The position numbers were made by a program, and so were the translations under genes. The notes below the pieces were generated by a model. The model was not told the DNA's origin. It worked only from the letters and a program-made list of their open reading frames with translations, and ran no database searches. Positions 45,765 through 55,834 of a DNA stretch of 64,000 bases are shown one piece after another (position 1 is the first letter of the stretch; every line of letters starts with the position of its first letter). This DNA comes from Hemerocallis citrina (taxonomy: Eukaryota; Streptophyta; Magnoliopsida; Asparagales; Asphodelaceae), in NCBI GenBank assembly GCA_017893485.1, contig CM030360.1, positions 148,781,249 to 148,845,248 on the forward strand. Reading direction: 5' to 3'.

Positions 45765-45890
45765 TTATCAGGGTGTGGGGTTGGACTTACTGGTTAGTCG
45801 GAGCTCTTTAAAGGCGTTACTGTAGCGCGTGTGTTGTCTTTGGTCGAGAGTTCGAAACTCGACAGAGCCCTCTTTTTGTTTCGGTTTTTA
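45765..45890 (+). repeat. SINE-like unit 1 (pol III box A and B-like)
   Basis: TTGGACTTACTGGTTAG resembles a tRNA A box and GAGTTCGAAACTC, about 60 bases on, resembles a B box. CTCTTTTTG follows. No full cloverleaf was found, so this is a tRNA-derived SINE candidate rather than a tRNA gene. Confidence 0.35.
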
Positions 45891-45944
45891 ATTAACCCGA
45901 AGATTGGAACACAGTATGTGAGGATTTCGGTTTGCCTTTAGAAC

Positions 45945-46065
45945 AAAAAGTCCACTTGGACTTAGTGGTCTTCAGTGGCACTCTAAGACTACTGTCACTG
46001 TAGCTGGTGGGTCTGGCCAGAGGTTTCGGGTACGAAAGCTGGGGTAGACACTTTAATTGTTTTTT
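45945..46065 (+). repeat. SINE-like unit 2
   Basis: CTTGGACTTAGTGGTC and GGTTTCGGGTACGAAAGC have the spacing and look of A and B boxes, about 185 bp after unit 1, followed by an eight-T run. Confidence 0.3.
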
Positions 46066-47648
46066 TTATTTTTGATGTTTACTTTTGAGAGTTTTAAATG
46101 AAGTAAAATTCAGAAAAATTATATTTAATTTTCTAAAATTTTTTGGACTTTATAGAAATTAATTCTACAATATTTGAGATATTTTGGGAGTATTAAAAGA
46201 AGATTTTTACATTAAATATTGTTGAAAAACTCGAATTTATCGATTAAAAGAATAAGAAGTTTTTTTTTTTAATCGAAAAGTGTAACTCTTGTTTAATTAA
46301 ATAGAGATAAATATTTGGATTGAAATTAGATTCTTCTCTTAATGAGATTTTATGATTTTCTATACTTGATTGAGATTATTTGAAATGCATGCAACGTTAT
46401 AAGTGATTAAATTGATAAAGAGGTTGATTTGACTTATGTTGTGTTGTGAGATCATAAAGAAATGCTTCTCTTTGAGAAAGAGATTGTGAATAAAGAAAAT
46501 GAAAGATTAAATTGAGATTCATTAAGAAATATTGTTGATCTCTAAAAAGAGATAGTTGTTGAAATCTAGAGGCTAGGCGAGACCCTAGTGACCGGCAGTT
46601 TTATTTATGATTTTGAGAGCTAACCGTTGAGGATGGAGCGTCTCTTGAAAAGTAGCCAGGTAGGCTGACTGTCTCTTTTTGTTTTGATTTAAGTCCGGTA
46701 GGGTAAGCTAGTTCTAGGTTGTGATGATTTTCTTTTAAAACAAACAAAATTGTAAGGATTAAATACATAGTGAAGATGTGATGAAAGTAAGAGAAAAACA
46801 TGAGTATGAGGGCCTCGGAGTTACGGCATGAGAGTATTCACAGACTGTCTACACGATGCATCGTGTCATGACGTGGATATGTCTCCAGGAGTCCGTATCA
46901 CAGGCGACGCTGGTGGGGTATTTGGTGACTGCGGGTGGTGTCATGTCCCATGACAGAGGCTGAATTGTCCATAGGTTCTACACGATGCATCGTGTCATGA
47001 CGTGGGATTCCCCTCTAAGCTGTCTGGACATAAGCTCGTAACTCATAGAATATCTAGGATACTTACCGTAGTTACCGTAGTAGTTTAAGTCATAACGAGG
47101 GATTGAACCCTATAAGATGAAGAACGATTAAGGGCTTGCCCTCAGACTTATGTAGTATGGGATGCATAGAATCCGAACAAGTGCACATTAGTGTCATCTA
47201 TTATAAATAACTGCATTAAGGACTAAGTGCACAACACAACATGACATCAATAGGATAGTCCCTTTGTAGCTTTGTTTGTGATCAAGTTTGTGGTTTGTTA
47301 AAGTATTTAAGAATCGTTATACTATTCGGCATAGTGAGGATGGCCGTGTATAATATTTCGTCAGTTGTAAGCAACTGACGTGCCCACAGTTTTATATGCA
47401 GGACTTGGAGTTTACAAGACGAAATAAAGATGATTTGTTGATGATGGTTACTTAAATGTTAAAGTTGTTTCAATTGTACAATTATTATTGTTGTATTTTA
47501 TTCATTCCGCTGCGTGTTGATGTAAAATACTCTGATGTAATTATTGTTGAAATAAAAGTTTTAAATTCCTTGTAAAATTGTACAAAATGAAGTGTAAAGA
47601 TCCTGTGGAACTTCGAATTCAGTCTGTTTTGAAATTCGGGGTGTTACA
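46066..47648. repeat. Block B, right end (partial LTR copy)
   Basis: Two ACACGATGCATCGTGTCATG words (palindromic core GATGCATC) lie at about 46851 and 46979. A CGTCAGTTG ... CAACTGACGTG stem-loop lies near 47360-47385. The end resembles block A (19400-19581), including TAAAAGTTTTAAATT before the terminus. No gene. Confidence 0.5.
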
Positions 47649-49614
47649 GGCAGACCAGGCCTAGCCGCACTTCGCGCCATCCCCTCCGCGTTCCACATGA
47701 AAATGAAGTTCCCGACCCTTGCAGGAGTAGGGGAAGTCAAAGGGAATCAAGAGACGGCCCAAAGGTGCTACACTATGGCTATAGAAGGAATAGTTCTCTC
47801 CCTCGACTCGTTAGAGGTCCCTCAAATGGACTGCCAGATTATCTCAGAACCAGTCGATGAGTTAGAGGAAGTCCCGTTTTCTGAAGAAGACCCATCTAAG
47901 ACCTTCCAAGTGAGTAGGGTCCTCCCGCGAGTAGTCAAGAAATAGACCATCGAGTGCATCAGAGACAGCAAAGAACTATTTGCATGGACAGCAGCTGACA
48001 TGCCTGGTATATGGGAAGACCTCATCACCCACCGTCTCAGCGTCAATCCGGAAGCTAAACCTGTTCAACAAAAGCATCGTAATCTTGCCCCCGATTGCCA
48101 GGTGGCCATCAGAGAGGAGGTGGATAAACTCGTCCCGGCTCGCTTCATCCAAGAAGTCAACTATCCTGAGTGGCTTGCCAATTTAGTAATGGTAAAGAAA
48201 GCTAATGGAAAGTGGAGGATGTGTATTGACTTCACGAATTTGAACAAGGCCTAACTGAAAGATCTGTTCCCTCTCCCTAGCACTGACGCCCTTATCGAAG
48301 CTACATATTGTCACCAGCTCCTTAGTTTCATGGATGCCTACTCCGGATACAACAAAATAAAAATGTTCCCTACTAATATCCCGAATACCTCTTTTGTGAC
48401 CGACCAAGGCCTATATTGTTATCGAGTCATGCCCTTCGGGCTGATGAACGCTGGGGCTACATATCAGCGCCTTGTCAACAAGGTCTTCCAAGAGCAAATC
48501 GGTAGAAATATGGATATCATGCTGGTGAAAAGCCTTACCCAGGCGGACCACGCCCATGACCTACAGGAAGCCTTCGACATTCTGCGGAGACACAAGATGC
48601 GACTCAATCCATCCAAGTGTGCTTTCGGAGTATCGTCAGGTAAATTCCTGGGCTTTATGGTTAGCCACAGGGGGATTGAGGCCAATCCCGAGAAGATCTG
48701 AGTCATTCTTAACATGCCACCTCCCTCCAGTATTAAAGAAGTTCAGAGGCTCATGGGTCACCTCGTAGCCATCGGATGCTTCCTCTAAGTCAGGAGAGAA
48801 ATGCCTTCCTTTTTCAAAGCTCTTCGAGGAGCTAAAAGTTTTGAGTGGGGACAACCGCAGCAAGAGGCCTTTGAACAGCTTAAAGCCTATCTAGTTATCC
48901 CCCCGTTATTGAGCACGTTAGAGCCAGGAGAACTACTCTACCTCTATCTTGCTACTTCAGAACAGACTCTAAGTGCAGTTCTTGTAAGAGAAGAAAATAA
49001 AGTGCAGAAGCCCATATATTACGTCAGCAAAGTCCTCCATGATGCCGAACTCCACTACTCAAAAATGGTGAATATGGCCTACGCTCTGATCATGACCTCT
49101 CGCAAACTCCGACCTTACTTCCAAGCTCATTCTGTCATTGTTCTCACCGATCAACTGTTGAAGCAGATATTGCACAAACCGGAGAGCTCGGGAAGACTCA
49201 TGAAATGGTCTATCGAGCTGGATCAACATGATATAAGTTACCAGCCGTGAATAGCCATCAAAGCCCAAGCCCTTGCGGAGTTCATAGTCAAAAGCACAAT
49301 TTCGGACCCTCTTGAGGAGGACACAGACCCCCATTCTGGAGCGTGTATGTCGACAGATCCTCATGCCTCGAGGGAAGCAGAGCAGGTGTTATTCTAATGG
49401 GACCAGATTATTTCATCCTCCAGTTTTCTTTCCGTATAAATTTTTGAGGCTCCAACAACGAAGCTGAGTACGAGACTTTAATAGCTGGCTTGCTCTCAGC
49501 CCGAAAAGCAGGGACTCACCGTGTAAAAGTATACAGTGACTCTCAACAATTAGTTAGTCAGGTCCTCGGGGAATACGAAGTTAGAGACGATCGGATGGTC
49601 AAATATCTTGCGGC
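47649..49614 (+). pseudogene. pol: RT and RNase H remnant of gypsy element 3
   Basis: The frame resumes with RPGLAALRAIPSAFHMKMKF. Pieces at 47697-47945, 48000-48254, 48330-48701 and 48801-49250 read as linker and RT (ICPEWLANL-type block EVNYPEWLANLVMVKKA; VMPFGLMNAGATYQRLV). At about 48508-48520 the sequence reads RNMDIMLVKS where relatives have RNVEVYVDDMLVKS: four codons including the catalytic Asp pair are deleted. RNase H fragments (NEAEYE-like; about 49440-49610) stop at 49614, where copia LTR text begins. Stops interrupt at 47943, 48252, 48699 and 49248. Confidence 0.85.
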
Positions 49615-49790
49615 TTGCTACAAGTAGGTGGTGTAGACGTAGACCTGGGGATCGAATAACGTTATATCATTGTGTCTTGCCTGCTTACTTGGTTTGCTTT
49701 CTCTAACTCATCTACTTTACTTTACACATTTAATTCAAAATTTTAATTTCCGCACAATCACCCTATTCACCACCCCTAGTGTGATTTACA
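49615..49790 (+). repeat. 3' LTR remnant of SIRE-like copia
   Basis: Matches 23695-23884 (TTGCTACAAGTAGGTG ... CCGCACAATCACCCTATTCA, split by small differences) and is followed by the CTAGT duplication. Confidence 0.85.
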
Positions 49791-49795
49791 CTAGT

Positions 49796-50200
49796 TCGGG
49801 GTTTACATTTGTAATGTGTTGACTAATTGTACTCATTCTCTCACCCTTATTCCATTTGTAACTTTTGTTACATGTTTTACACACCTTATGTCCTATGCTC
49901 GGATTGTCCTCGTTTGGGATAAAGTCATAATATTTGTGGACTTCACAAGTTTGGCCTCTATGTTTTTTACTAGATGTGGGTTGTGCGGGTTCGATGTCAT
50001 GTGTTTGTGTGTCACTAGCTAGAAATTCATCATGCTGTGTGTCGGGATCATATTCGTGTTGAGGAACACTTTCATAATCTATATTAAGGTTGTGATTATA
50101 TTCGGTCTCTAATTGTGGGGATTATTGGAGGCCTACGATATGAACTAGTAAATTCTTGTCCACTTTGGCTACAGCCGCTACGTCGTGATCATGACATGAT
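49796..50200 (-). pseudogene. hAT transposase N-terminal zinc finger (BED type), decayed
   Basis: Minus-strand reading gives QPTSSKKHRGQTCEVHKY then HKVCKTCNKSYKWNKG and STISQHI: a C-x2-C ... H pattern with the spacing of a BED zinc finger, which normally opens hAT transposases. It stops at the CTAGT site and continues in sense beyond the copia insertion at 22871. An acidic N-terminal stretch (about 50000-50195) precedes it, with at least one stop. Confidence 0.7.
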
Positions 50201-51103
50201 AAATATAGTGTAGTAGTAGTAGTGTAAGTGAAAAAAAAATACAGTATAGGAGGGTTGAGAGAGGTGAGGTAGTAGTAGTGTATAACAAAATAAAATCTAA
50301 AAAATGATATGTGGGTTGAGAGAGAAGCGAAAAAACAATTAAAAAGTTTACTAAAAAAAATTAAAGCATTGACAATAATAAACAGTTCAGAGAGTTAAAA
50401 AATTTTGATACCGTATTTCATGAATAAAAAGTTGAGAATGTTGAAAATAATAAAGAGAGTTGAGTGGACGATGAGAATTCAAGCGATTGAGCTTCTACAC
50501 TTGAACAACTATGTAGTATAGAGAGTTTGAGTTAGTTCAATATGTAGAGAGAGATTGAGCTTCGACAAAAATTTGAGTAGTAGAGGGAGTTTAGTGGACG
50601 TAGTAGCTTCGACACGAATTCGCTCACGATTAAACTTCTTCATTTCTTTGTTGCTTCTTTGTTGAACTAGATTGAGAAAAGTAGTAGTAGTAGAGAGTTG
50701 ATAGATGGAGAGTAGAGTGAATTCGCGAAGAAAAATGAGTGAATTTAAAGGGAAGGGAGTTTATAGGAAAAACCCCAAGAAAAAAAAAGGCCACTGGCAG
50801 CAGCAACGGGCGGCCCGATCGGGTTGCCAATTTGACCCGTCCGGGCCTACCGTTCCACCCGACAGATTGGCCCATCGAGTCAACCATTAGCAACTCAGCG
50901 GGTTGCGGGTCGGGTTCGGGTTTGGGTTGGGTTTCGACGGGTTACGAGTTAAACGGATCTGGTCGAGCTGGTTTTTTCGCTAATTTTCCGACCTGGTCTT
51001 AACCGGTTATCTGAGCGGGATTGACTTGAGCCTGACCCAGTCAAACGGGTTCGGATCAAATACGGGCAGGTCGCAGATTGACCTGGCTCGATTGTCAACC
51101 CTA
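50201..51103 (-). mobile_element. hAT 5' non-coding region and right terminus
   Basis: The sequence has (TAG)n runs and GAGAGTTGAG words, then a GC-rich sub-terminal zone (50810-51090) with repeated CGGGT/ACCCG words, as in many plant hAT elements. The end CAACCCTA at 51103 reads TAGGGTTGACAA on the minus strand, a plausible hAT terminus. The matching left terminus was not found, so an 8-bp duplication cannot be tested. Confidence 0.5.
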
Positions 51104-51583
51104 CTCAAAACTTCTACAAATAAATAAATAAAATATATTTGAAATTAAGATTTGATTTTCATATTTTTTCTTTAAAAAGCACAAATAGCTGCATCTTTCT
51201 AGACATAGTTTATTCACATATTTCTGAAACAAATCTTATTGTCGACATGGATGGCGAAAACATGCTAACAAATTGCACAACCATTCACAATAAAGATGCA
51301 AATAGCAATTTGTATTGTCGTGCACAACTGATTTATAGAAAATAATGAATTCCCCATTTAGTGATGAAATTGTCATAGTATTCTCCTGTATTAAATATTC
51401 AGGCAAAATAATTTACAAAAACAACAATGGCCTCCCCTAATTTATATCAAATTTTCACCTCACATATGTAGAGTATTATAGTATTGATTCACGAATTTAT
51501 TTTCTGTCTGTTTTGGCCGAACCAAAAAAGCTGTTGCTAATACGCTGCTCGCATGCAGAATATTAGATAAAATTCATCTCTAA
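51104..51583. other. AT-rich stretch, no feature recognised
   Basis: Short frames only; nothing supports a gene. Confidence 0.4.
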
Positions 51584-51768
51584 TCTCTAATATTATAATG
51601 GGAGAAGGGCTTAGTGTCATTTGTAAATGTTTTGTCATTCTACCAATCCGTGTAACACGTGCATAATTATTATAGAGGAGGTCCTAGGTTCAAATCAAGA
51701 CTACATCTAAATTTTTATTTTAAAAAACTATATTTATTAAAACGTGCATTGCACGTGTAAACTACTAG
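51584..51768 (+). mobile_element. Small non-autonomous Helitron, 185 bp
   Basis: Starts TCTCTAATATTATAATGGG after an A, and ends with a stem-loop (ACGTGC-ATT-GCACGT, 51742-51756) followed by GTAAACTACTAG and then T. A 5' TC, a 3' hairpin about 10 bases before CTRR, and insertion between A and T are Helitron hallmarks. An inner GGTTCAAATC word resembles a tRNA B box. No coding capacity. Confidence 0.68.
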
Positions 51769-52194
51769 TAATTTATAAATAGATAGTTGGATCGAGATGG
51801 GCACTAGGGTGAATGGGGATGCTTCCTACAAAGAATGCGCGGGTGCGTGGTTTGGTTGGATGAGAGAGGGGACAATGAATGTGGGTGGATTCTCCACAAA
51901 ACCTAAAAACAAGGGTTAGTTTTTGGGTGGGTAGCATCAACTCCAACACCAATATCCAAACATCCCACAAAGCATTAAAACCCTCGCACTCTCATCTCCA
52001 TCTCCATATCTCAGTATCTTCTCATACTCATAGTGGACTCCTCCCACGCTCGACAGCTCCATAGCCACGTGCGGGCCCCACATCCAACATTTCTCCTTTC
52101 TTTCTTTATCCACTCCTTTCCTCTACTGTTATAATTTTATTTCTTCCTGTCCAATGGCTCCATCCTTATGATTTATCCGCACTCCGACATATTT
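51769..52194. other. AT-rich stretch, no feature recognised
   Basis: CTCCATCT-rich and TTTCTTT-rich tracts only; no gene supported. Confidence 0.4.
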
Positions 52195-52793
52195 TATTTT
52201 TTCCCCTGAGCTGATCCACTTTTCGAAACTATTTTCGAAGATGACCAACTTTCCAAACTTATTTCTACGATGAATCAGTATTCATAGGTTGTACGTAATT
52301 GGAAACTGCAGTCGCAGTTCCCAATTGCGGTCTCTTCGAAAATGTATATTTTCGGGGCCACAGCCTCGGTTCATTTCATATTTAGCCGAGAGAGACTACG
52401 AGATTTAGACAAAATTTTCTAAATTAAAATGTGTTAAATATTGGTCGCAGTTCTCAACTGCGGCCTAAATATAATAGAGATTGCAGTTGGGAACAGCGCC
52501 ATCTCGTTAAAATAAAAAAATAAAAATTATAACAGAGGTCGCAGTTCCCAATTGCGGTAGCCTATGTTTAACACATTTTAATTTAAAAAAATGTATCTAA
52601 GTATCGAAGTTTCTCTACCCCAAATATGAATGAACTGACCTCGAAAAAACACATTTGTGAAGATGTCGCAATTGAATAGACAGCAGTTCTCAACTACGGC
52701 CTATGAGGACTGGTCCGTTATAGAAATTAGTTTTGAAAGTGGGTCCTCTTTGAAAATAATTTCAAAAAGTGGGTCAAGTCAGGAAAAATGTCG
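52195..52793. mobile_element. Fold-back element, 599 bp, with reiterated hairpin motif
   Basis: Nearly the whole element is an imperfect inverted repeat: CGACATATTTT at 52195 mirrors the AAAAATGTCG end near 52793; CACTTTTCGAAACTATTTTC mirrors GAAAATAATTTCAAAAAGTG; TAAATTAAAATGTGTTAAA mirrors TTTAACACATTTTAATTTA. Five copies of a GTCGCAGTTCCCAATTGCGG-like palindrome lie at about 52310, 52442, 52477, 52537 and 52680. No ORF. It ends 15 bases before the next copia LTR. Confidence 0.8.
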
Positions 52794-52808
52794 ACATATT
52801 TTTGGGTG

Positions 52809-53566
52809 TTGTAAATATTATGGGTTTTTAACACGTATGTCCCTAACAAATATGCTAATATCATATGTACCCCTCAAAAAATGTGTATTTTCATATATGC
52901 CCCTAACAATATGATCTTATTTCAAATTTACTCCTAAAAGTTGCTTCAAATTACGTGTATTTGAAATTTATAAGATTAGTGGCGAATTTGGCTAGAAAGC
53001 ATGATAAAGAAGATAAAATTGCAAATATGTACTGTAAATTTGTCCATTTATTAAGAAAACTGAAGAAAAATTGAGAATTGTTGATGTGTTTCAGTTCGTT
53101 TTATAGTCGACTGAGTTTATAAAAAGTAGGAAGAAGAAGCTTTGACTAGTGGAGGAAGGGTATTTCAATTATTTTACATAAAATCTATTAAATAAAAGTG
53201 TATATTTTATACATTTTTATGTTTTTAATGTAGTTTTAACTTAAGGGGTAACTAAGAGGTTAGACACACATTGTTAGGGGTAAATATGAAAAGACTCATT
53301 TGTAAGGGGTATATGTGATATTCACATATTTGTTAGGGACATGTTTTTGGGTGGATGACCACCATCTCTCGATTTTGTAACTTCTTTACCACCTTTATAT
53401 CTTACTATTAATTACTTTGTAACTTATGAGACATTTGGTTATCATTGTAACCCTATAAACGGTGAAGCACTCCTCCTATGAAAGATAGAAAAAAGTAGAA
53501 GAGAATTTTTCCATCCGTTTTTGAGTTAGTAAGAATGTGTCCATCTATTTCTTTGTGTCTGTAACA
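52809..53566 (+). repeat. 5' LTR of copia (with MITE inside)
   Basis: Bases 52809-52827 and 53348-53566 together match the 3' LTR at 60232-60498. TATAAAC at 53454-53460 is its TATA-like motif. It ends CTGTAACA. Confidence 0.8.
52828..53347. mobile_element. MITE with long inverted repeats in the copia 5' LTR
   Basis: ATGTCCCTAACAAATATG on the left mirrors CATATTTGTTAGGGACAT on the right, and similarity continues about 80 bases (CATATGTACCCCT and AGGGGTATATGTG). Flanks TGGGT at 52823-52827 and 53348-53352 look like a duplication. The 3' LTR lacks the insert. Superfamily is unknown. Confidence 0.75.
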
Positions 53567-53580
53567 TGTTATCAGATTGA
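53567..53580 (+). other. Primer-binding site of copia (degenerate)
   Basis: TGTTATCAGATTGA directly after the LTR, close to the usual TGGTATCAGAGC. Confidence 0.55.
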
Positions 53581-54527
53581 TTCTCTTCATTGAGTGTCTT
53601 CCCGAAGTCCGATTGACCTCAAATATTTAGAACAGGAGCACAATGTACTAGAGCGTAACATATCCAAAAATAAAATCGATCCAACGGTAGGTTGGTGAGA
53701 AATGAATTTCTTATTCTCTTTAGATTTTTAGTGATGATTATAACTTCCGTTATTGTTATAGACATTTTATTTTGATTAATATCTCATATGAATGTGAAAT
53801 CTAATTTATTTGATAGATCTTTTTTAGATGACCGATGTTCATATACTATATACCCTATTTGGATTAAACTGAATTTATTATGATTTTTAGATGTTTTATT
53901 ATAGTTTCTCACAGAAGAAAAATCATACTTTATTTCCAACTGTTGAAAATTCAGAAAATTTCATATGACGTTCTTTGATGTGTTTACTGTGTCATATTAA
54001 ATTTTTGGGATACTAAGACAAGTATAGAGTGGTCTGATAATTCGGACTAGAAGCTCCATAATTATTTTATTTTAGAACCCGAACTTCTCAACTTTATATA
54101 CTTTACTTTTATATATATAACTCAAAGTATAAAACCTGAAGAGTTATACGTTCAATTTCATATATAAAACCCAAAATTTTATACAATAAAACTCAGAGTT
54201 TTCTTACTTTAATATTACAATTTGAAATTATAAACATAATATATATAATCAAACCCAAACTTTGATATTTTAATTAGATTAGGACCCGATGTTCTCTATA
54301 TTGATATATTCCCATCTAATTATTTTTAAAAGAAAGCCTAACATCTTGACACAACATGAATAAACAAGTTATGTATTGGAATCACGAACCTAAAGTTCGG
54401 ATGTATGAGTTAGGAGCATGAAGTCTTTACTTTAATTAGCAATGTCTTTTAATTATTTTTGTATTTATTTCCTTATGATCATGTATACCCTACTAATTTT
54501 ATATATTTTATTTCAGTTTCTGAAAAT
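53581..54527. other. Long copia 5' untranslated region
   Basis: About 950 bp between primer site and gag, AT-rich, no gene. A TTTATTTCAG acceptor-like site ends at 54516, 11 bases before the gag ATG. Confidence 0.4.
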
Positions 54528-55640
54528 ATGTCGAACATTGCTAAACTACATTTTAAGGCTTTTGCGATCAATGGTGAAAATTATTTATCATGACAATTGG
54601 ATTCTAAGATCCATTTGCGATAAAAAAAAACTTGGTAATGCTACTGCAGAAGAAAATAAGATGTCCCCGAAGGAAAAAGCATCTACTCTTATTTTTCTGC
54701 ATCATCATATACAAGATGATTTTAAAAATGGAAATTTGACTGCGGAACATCCATTGGGTCTTTGGAAATTCATAAGGATATGTATGATCACTAGAAGATT
54801 GTCATATTACACAATGCGCAAAGTGATTGGCTGAATATGAGATTCCAAGATTATAAGATGGTTTCTGAATACAACTCTGCTCTATTTAATAGTGTTTTCC
54901 ATTTAAGATTGTGTGGTGAAACAATTACTGTTGAGCAAATATTAGAAAGAACTCTTTCTACATTTCACGCCTCGAACGTGCTCCTGCAGCAGTAGTATCG
55001 AGAGTGACGATTTTCTAAATATTCTAAATTTACAACTTGTCTCCGTGTTGCAGAACAAAATAGCAAAGTTTTAACTAAGAATTATAATTTATGATCAGCC
55101 GGGTCTATGGCAATTCCTGAAGCAAATGTCAACTTTGTTATAAAAACAAAGAGGCAGAAATAGGGGACACAAATGAAATAATTCCTCCATACTAAGTGCG
55201 TACAAGAATTACTGCAGTAGAGTGGACATATTATTTACTTCAATAAAGGGGGTTATATAAAGGTCCAAATAATACAAAATTCAAGAACCACCAGAAAAGT
55301 TCCACTCCCCAAATTAAGAAGAATCAAAATCTACCGAAAAATTTTGCTAAGTATCCAGACGATACTTATTATAGATGTGAAAAAAGAGGACACTGGTCAC
55401 GTATCTGTCGTGCACCAAAATATGTGATAGATCATTATAAGTCTTCTGTCAATTCCGCAGAGACAAAAATGCTAGATGGTAAAAAACTAAAGGAAGATCA
55501 TGATGCAAATATACCAATGAGATCTGTAAACTAGAATCTTGGTGATTTCTTTGAAGATACTAATAGCTAGCCTATTACTGCTGATGCATTTGAAGAAAAT
55601 TGGGAGAGCCACCAAGTTAGGTGCAAAAGACCTAAAACAA
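54528..55640 (+). pseudogene. gag: Copia gag, degraded
   Basis: Starts at ATG 54528 (MSNIAKLHFKAFAINGENY); a TGA at 54588-54590 stands where copia gag has Trp. Later blocks: EKASTLIFLHHHIQDDF, FHLRLCGETITVEQILERTL, STFHASNVLLQQ, in shifted frames. A zinc knuckle YYRCEKRGHWSRIC lies near 55367-55412, with the first Cys position changed to Tyr. Several stops and at least one shift (54600-54850) inactivate it. The protein fits the UBN2-type gag of plant copia elements. Confidence 0.75.
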
Positions 55641-55834
55641 TTATTATCATCAACTGAATTCAGTTTTAGTTTTCTTTTTTGTGTGTGAATAATTCCATTT
55701 TGGTGTAATGGATGATGTTTTTGGAGAACTGTTTATTTTATTTCACATTTCATGATGAGATATTATCTTGGCTTTGAATGATCAAGTTATTTTGTCTGCT
55801 AAAGTAATTTGTTAATTTTTGTCTTATTCTAAAG

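Larger units (their letters stand above)
27991..47648. mobile_element. Block B: long-LTR retroelement without coding region, carrying nested elements
   Basis: It begins TGTAACGCCC and ends GGGGTGTTACA. Flanks GGCAC (27986-27990) and GGCAG (47649-47653) agree in four of five bases, and removing the block restores the gypsy reading frame (AILG then RPGLAALR). Inside, an end CAGGGCGTGACA at 44893 is the near-perfect inverse of the start TGTAACGCCCTG, so 27991-44893 appears to be one LTR (about 5.35 kb after removing nested inserts) and 44894-47648 a partial second copy. No gag or pol of its own is visible. Confidence 0.6.
25657..49614 (+). mobile_element. Tat-like gypsy element 3 (decayed, interrupted)
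   Basis: A primer-site-like TTGGCACCTCTGTGGGAA (about 25658) is followed by gag-protease remnants to 27990, an insertion (block B, 27991-47648), and RT-RNase H remnants from 47649 to 49614. The protein text is related to, but clearly distinct from, Tat elements 1 and 2. Integrase and 3' LTR are missing. Numerous stops mark it as old. Confidence 0.8.
22877..49790 (+). mobile_element. SIRE-like Ty1/copia element with nested insertions
   Basis: A left LTR starting TGTTGACCC (22877) and a right LTR remnant ending GTGATTTACA (49790) are flanked by a perfect 5-bp duplication CTAGT (22872-22876 and 49791-49795). The interrupted target is the hAT transposase. Only the 5' LTR, primer site, gag and 176 bases of 3' LTR survive. 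The middle is occupied by gypsy element 3 and everything inside it, and the join at 49614/49615 indicates a deletion that removed the copia pol together with the gypsy 3' end. Confidence 0.8.

Noticed and set aside
45776..45890. A tRNA gene
   Set aside because: A- and B-box-like words only; no acceptor stem or cloverleaf could be paired by eye.
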